Assembly (NCBI GenBank): GCA_029237915.1
Contig: JAQWHD010000038.1
Location: 62,001-126,000 of the forward strand
Direction of reading: 5' to 3'
Length of the DNA stretch: 64,000 nucleotides
Source: Thalassotalea sp.
GTDB taxonomy: Bacteria > Pseudomonadota > Gammaproteobacteria > Enterobacterales > Alteromonadaceae
Shown here: positions 61,577 to 64,000 of the stretch, one piece after another
Layout of the letters: each line of letters opens with the position of its first letter
Numbering within the stretch: position 1 is the stretch's first letter
Notes under the pieces: model-generated
What the model was told of the DNA's origin: nothing
Seen by the model: the letters and a program-made list of their open reading frames with translations, nothing else
The model's database searches: none
Made by a program: the position numbers and the translations under genes

Positions 61577-62500
61577 ATGTTAGCGAATAAAATTAAATTT
61601 TTTAAAGCCATTGCCCTAGTATTCATTACTTGGATGGTATCAAACCCTGCACTTGCACAAATTCCTAACCAGGAAGAATTGCAAGTTATTACCACCTTGG
61701 CGCAAGTAGTAAAACCAACCGGTTTATTTATGTCGGTGATTTTATTTTTTGTGGTTTGGGCAGTATTAAAAGTGACTAAAACCATAGTAAACGATTTAAG
61801 TGAAGTATTTGCCGAGCGCCGTTTATTACTGCAAAAAGCCTTAGTATTCTTCCAATTTATTGCCTATTTCTTTGCCATTTCTACCGCTGTTATGATGAGC
61901 TTTGAGTTTAGTAAAGAGCTACTTGCAATACTCGGTGGTACCTTAGCGGTTGCTTTTGGTTTTGCCATGAAAGATTTAGCAGCATCGGTTGTTGCCGGTA
62001 TTATCATCATGTTCGACAGGCCGTTCCAGGTTGGCGATAGAGTACTTTTTTCAGGTGAATACGGTGACGTAACTTCAATTGGCTTACGCTCAGTAAAAAT
62101 GACCACCTTAGATGACAATGTTATCACCATTCCGAACAATACTTTTTTAACCCAACTTACCTCTTGTGGTAACTACGGTGAATTAGATATGCAAGTAGCC
62201 ATTAACTTTCATATTGGTATTGATGAAGATTTAGAGAAAGCGCAATTAACCATTCGAGAATGTGCTGCATTAAGTAAGTTTGCTTATTTAAACAAGCCAA
62301 TTAATGTCTTAATTACGCAAGTGTTAACCAATAACTTTATTGCTTACAAACTAACATTAAAAGTGTATGTACTTGATACTAAATACGAGAAAGCGTTAGA
62401 AACCGATATTACCCTAAGAGTAAATAACGAGTTTAGAAAACACGGCATTAAAGCGCCAACTATGATGGTGACTAATACAGTGAGTCGGGCGATAAGTTAA
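61577..62500 (+). CDS. Small MscS-family mechanosensitive channel
   Basis: The 307-residue protein has a signal-like first helix (ending NPALA), two further helices, then the pore helix and beta domain GGTLAVAFGFAMKDLAASVVAGIIIMFDRPFQVGDRV, which is the MscS core. The C-terminal alpha/beta vestibule ends after NEFRKHGIKAP. AGAGGA precedes the ATG. It is close in size to E. coli MscS (286 residues), but the upstream co-transcribed NTPase is not part of the classical system. Confidence 0.9.
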   Translation: MLANKIKFFKAIALVFITWMVSNPALAQIPNQEELQVITTLAQVVKPTGLFMSVILFFVVWAVLKVTKTIVNDLSEVFAERRLLLQKALVFFQFIAYFFAISTAVMMSFEFSKELLAILGGTLAVAFGFAMKDLAASVVAGIIIMFDRPFQVGDRVLFSGEYGDVTSIGLRSVKMTTLDDNVITIPNNTFLTQLTSCGNYGELDMQVAINFHIGIDEDLEKAQLTIRECAALSKFAYLNKPINVLITQVLTNNFIAYKLTLKVYVLDTKYEKALETDITLRVNNEFRKHGIKAPTMMVTNTVSRAIS

Positions 62501-62559
62501 TCGTGATTTATTGCTATAAAAGAATAAAAATTGAAGATAAGAACTTTAATTTTCCGCAT

Positions 62560-62586
62560 AAAAAACCCCATCAATTGATGGGGTTT
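62560..62586 (-). terminator. Intrinsic terminator of the LRR gene
   Basis: AAACCCCATCAATTGATGGGGTTT is a perfect palindrome; on the minus strand six T follow the stem. On the plus strand the T run is only three, so it may also weakly end the MscS transcript. Confidence 0.85.
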
Positions 62587-62637
62587 AACTTAGTCAGAAC
62601 TTAATAAATAATTTAATAAATAATTAAACTACTATGT

Positions 62638-64000
62638 TTAACATATCTGATCTTCACCTGGAACACATGCTTCAGGCACTTCTCGTTCAGCAAGAGGTAT
62701 AACTCTGATCTTACTAAAATCGATTTCGAAGCTTTGGCTGTCATCTACCTTAGGAGCTTCATCAGCTATAGCTGCTCGGACCAATTCTTCTGGGCTAATA
62801 CCTGGTGTACAAGTCGCTATAGAGCTGCCCGCTTCAGCACTACAACGTGGGAAGTGAGCCTCTGGGAAGTTTTGTATCCAGCTAAGTTCACCACTAGGAT
62901 CTTCAAAATGAACACCAGTAATGGTACATTCATATTTTCCTTCGCCAATTGGTGGACAGAAATTAAATTCTTCCCCGTTAGCATCATGTATGTTTGCATA
63001 ACTAGTACGTAAAATAGTAAGGATTAAACGTCTATCAAAGCTATCTCTGAAAACATTGTTCGCAGCAATCGAACTATCATACTCTAAAGACCATTCAGTA
63101 GTGTGCCAGAATTGACCAGAATTCAATGGATATTCATAGCCACTCCCCCCTGAGTCCTTACAAACCATTTGTGTAGCATCTTGTTCTGCGCTACATGTTG
63201 GTTCTGCAGAAGTTGTACCATTTGATTCCCAACATAATGGGTAACCATTCCAAACACCAGATATACAAGAAATCATATCTATTTCCCCTAAATTAGCAAA
63301 CCCACCGCTTCTTGGGTTATCATCTTGTGGTAGTTTGAAAATCTCACTCACCTTTTTAGCTGTAATTGCGTCTCTTTTAATTAACGCAATGCACTCTTCG
63401 ATCCCGGTATAATCAGTATCATCAAGATCTGCTTTTGCTATTAATAATACATTTTGCTCACAATTAATTGGGTTACCTGAAACTTGTAATGTCTTTGGTA
63501 AAGCTGCCATGTTAAGTAAAGGTGTAACATTACTAATATTATTAGAATTTAGATATAATTTCTCTAAGCTTAACAATGAAGTAACCGCTGTAATATCCGC
63601 TATAGCATTGTGCTCTATATTTAAAGTTTGTATGCTACTTAGTGTACTTAAAGCACTTATATTGATAATTGCATTATTATTAGCGACTAAGGTTGTTAAA
63701 TCTGCATAAACACCTAAAGATGAAACATCACTTAAAGATGAAATAACCGTAACAGTCTCGACATCTGTTAGAGGATCTACCACTGTTTCACTTACGGTAT
63801 TGTTAGCAATATTCAAATACGTTAATGGCGCTGCATCGTTTAAGATACTGACATCTATGATGCCTGTTTCGGATAAGTTTAAGGCTTCGAGTTTTTCCAG
63901 CGCATTTAACGCAGTAAAATCGTTAATTGGATTTATCTTTAAGTTCAACGAAGTTAAGCTTGTCAACGTTTCAATTCCGGCCATTGAAGTGATCTTGTTG
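62638..64000 (-). CDS. Leucine-rich-repeat protein, 5' end cut by window
   Basis: The frame stays open to the right edge (reading NKITS before the track's Met), so this is an internal start. At least seven 22-residue repeats of SDS22/internalin type are visible (LTSLNLKINPINDFTALNAL, LEALNLSETGI, LEKLYLNSNNISNVTPL). A C-terminal domain follows with eight or more Cys (CISGVWNGYPLCWES, CSAEQDATQMVC), which points to an exported, disulfide-stabilised protein. A surface or envelope binding role is likely from the family; the ligand is unknown. Confidence 0.85.
   Translation of the reverse strand, partial: NKITSMAGIETLTSLTSLNLKINPINDFTALNALEKLEALNLSETGIIDVSILNDAAPLTYLNIANNTVSETVVDPLTDVETVTVISSLSDVSSLGVYADLTTLVANNNAIINISALSTLSSIQTLNIEHNAIADITAVTSLLSLEKLYLNSNNISNVTPLLNMAALPKTLQVSGNPINCEQNVLLIAKADLDDTDYTGIEECIALIKRDAITAKKVSEIFKLPQDDNPRSGGFANLGEIDMISCISGVWNGYPLCWESNGTTSAEPTCSAEQDATQMVCKDSGGSGYEYPLNSGQFWHTTEWSLEYDSSIAANNVFRDSFDRRLILTILRTSYANIHDANGEEFNFCPPIGEGKYECTITGVHFEDPSGELSWIQNFPEAHFPRCSAEAGSSIATCTPGISPEELVRAAIADEAPKVDDSQSFEIDFSKIRVIPLAEREVPEACVPGEDQIC

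Overview
The window reads as chromosomal DNA of a marine gammaproteobacterium of the order Alteromonadales, most likely close to Colwellia or Thalassotalea. This rests on family-level resemblance of the proteins (ArcA, GltB/GltD, AnmK next to an M23 peptidase and TyrS, Mpl beside Fbp, UbiX, RsmC, RraB, Lpp, SSB with a Gln-rich tail), on the visibly AT-rich sequence, and on many small families typical of this order (DUF3010, DUF2956, DUF6435, DUF6482, DUF3081). No database search was possible. I saw no rRNA, tRNA, CRISPR array, prophage or complete insertion sequence. Both edges cut genes: a secreted or lipoprotein-like protein on the left and a leucine-rich-repeat protein on the right.

Layout. 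0-8.3 kb: partial unknown protein, DUF3010, a DUF885 lipoprotein, then a tight plus-strand run (ThrE-type exporter, NRDE/TANGO2, SDR, amidohydrolase) converging on a DUF502 membrane protein. 8.4-12.1 kb: a sugar-acid dehydratase and class II aldolase pair, then an L,D-transpeptidase convergent with its likely substrate, an Lpp-type lipoprotein, then a 162-bp MITE-like element. 12.4-15.8 kb: a zinc-acquisition operon (small His/Cys protein, His-rich outer-membrane barrel, ZnuA, ZnuB, no ZnuC) behind a 33-bp perfect palindrome that looks like a Zur box. 15.9-22.6 kb: a crotonase, small DUF genes, a CIA30 protein, an SDR/DCC/DUF6435 operon, and an operon DUF2956-M14 deacylase-dapA controlled by a lysine riboswitch. 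22.8-26.8 kb: rsmC, arcA with a convergent Hpt gene, the second MITE copy, and folE2. 27.2-37.4 kb: gltBD, then a cassette for making and breaking down the compatible solute glucosylglycerate (phosphatase, GpgS-type synthase, GH13_18 phosphorylase). 37.5-49.2 kb: housekeeping genes (DUF2164, YaiI, dUTPase, MtnN, rhodanese, TRIC channel, RraB, DUF4136, TyrS, M23 peptidase, AnmK, Atm1-type ABC exporter, SSB). 49.4-58.7 kb: a secreted TolB-propeller amidohydrolase, UbiX, two REP-like repeats, Mpl, a secreted zinc metalloprotease, Fbp. 58.9-62.5 kb: a two-gene operon of a membrane-anchored P-loop NTPase and an MscS channel.

The best candidate for a little-described system is the NTPase-MscS pair at 58.9-62.5 kb: an envelope-spanning protein with a cytosolic NTPase lies 12 bp ahead of a small MscS channel, which suggests a nucleotide-gated or nucleotide-assembled channel. 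Other leads are the ZnuC-less zinc operon with its His/Glu-rich barrel, the riboswitch-linked M14 deacylase, and the glucosylglycerate cassette directly after glutamate synthase.
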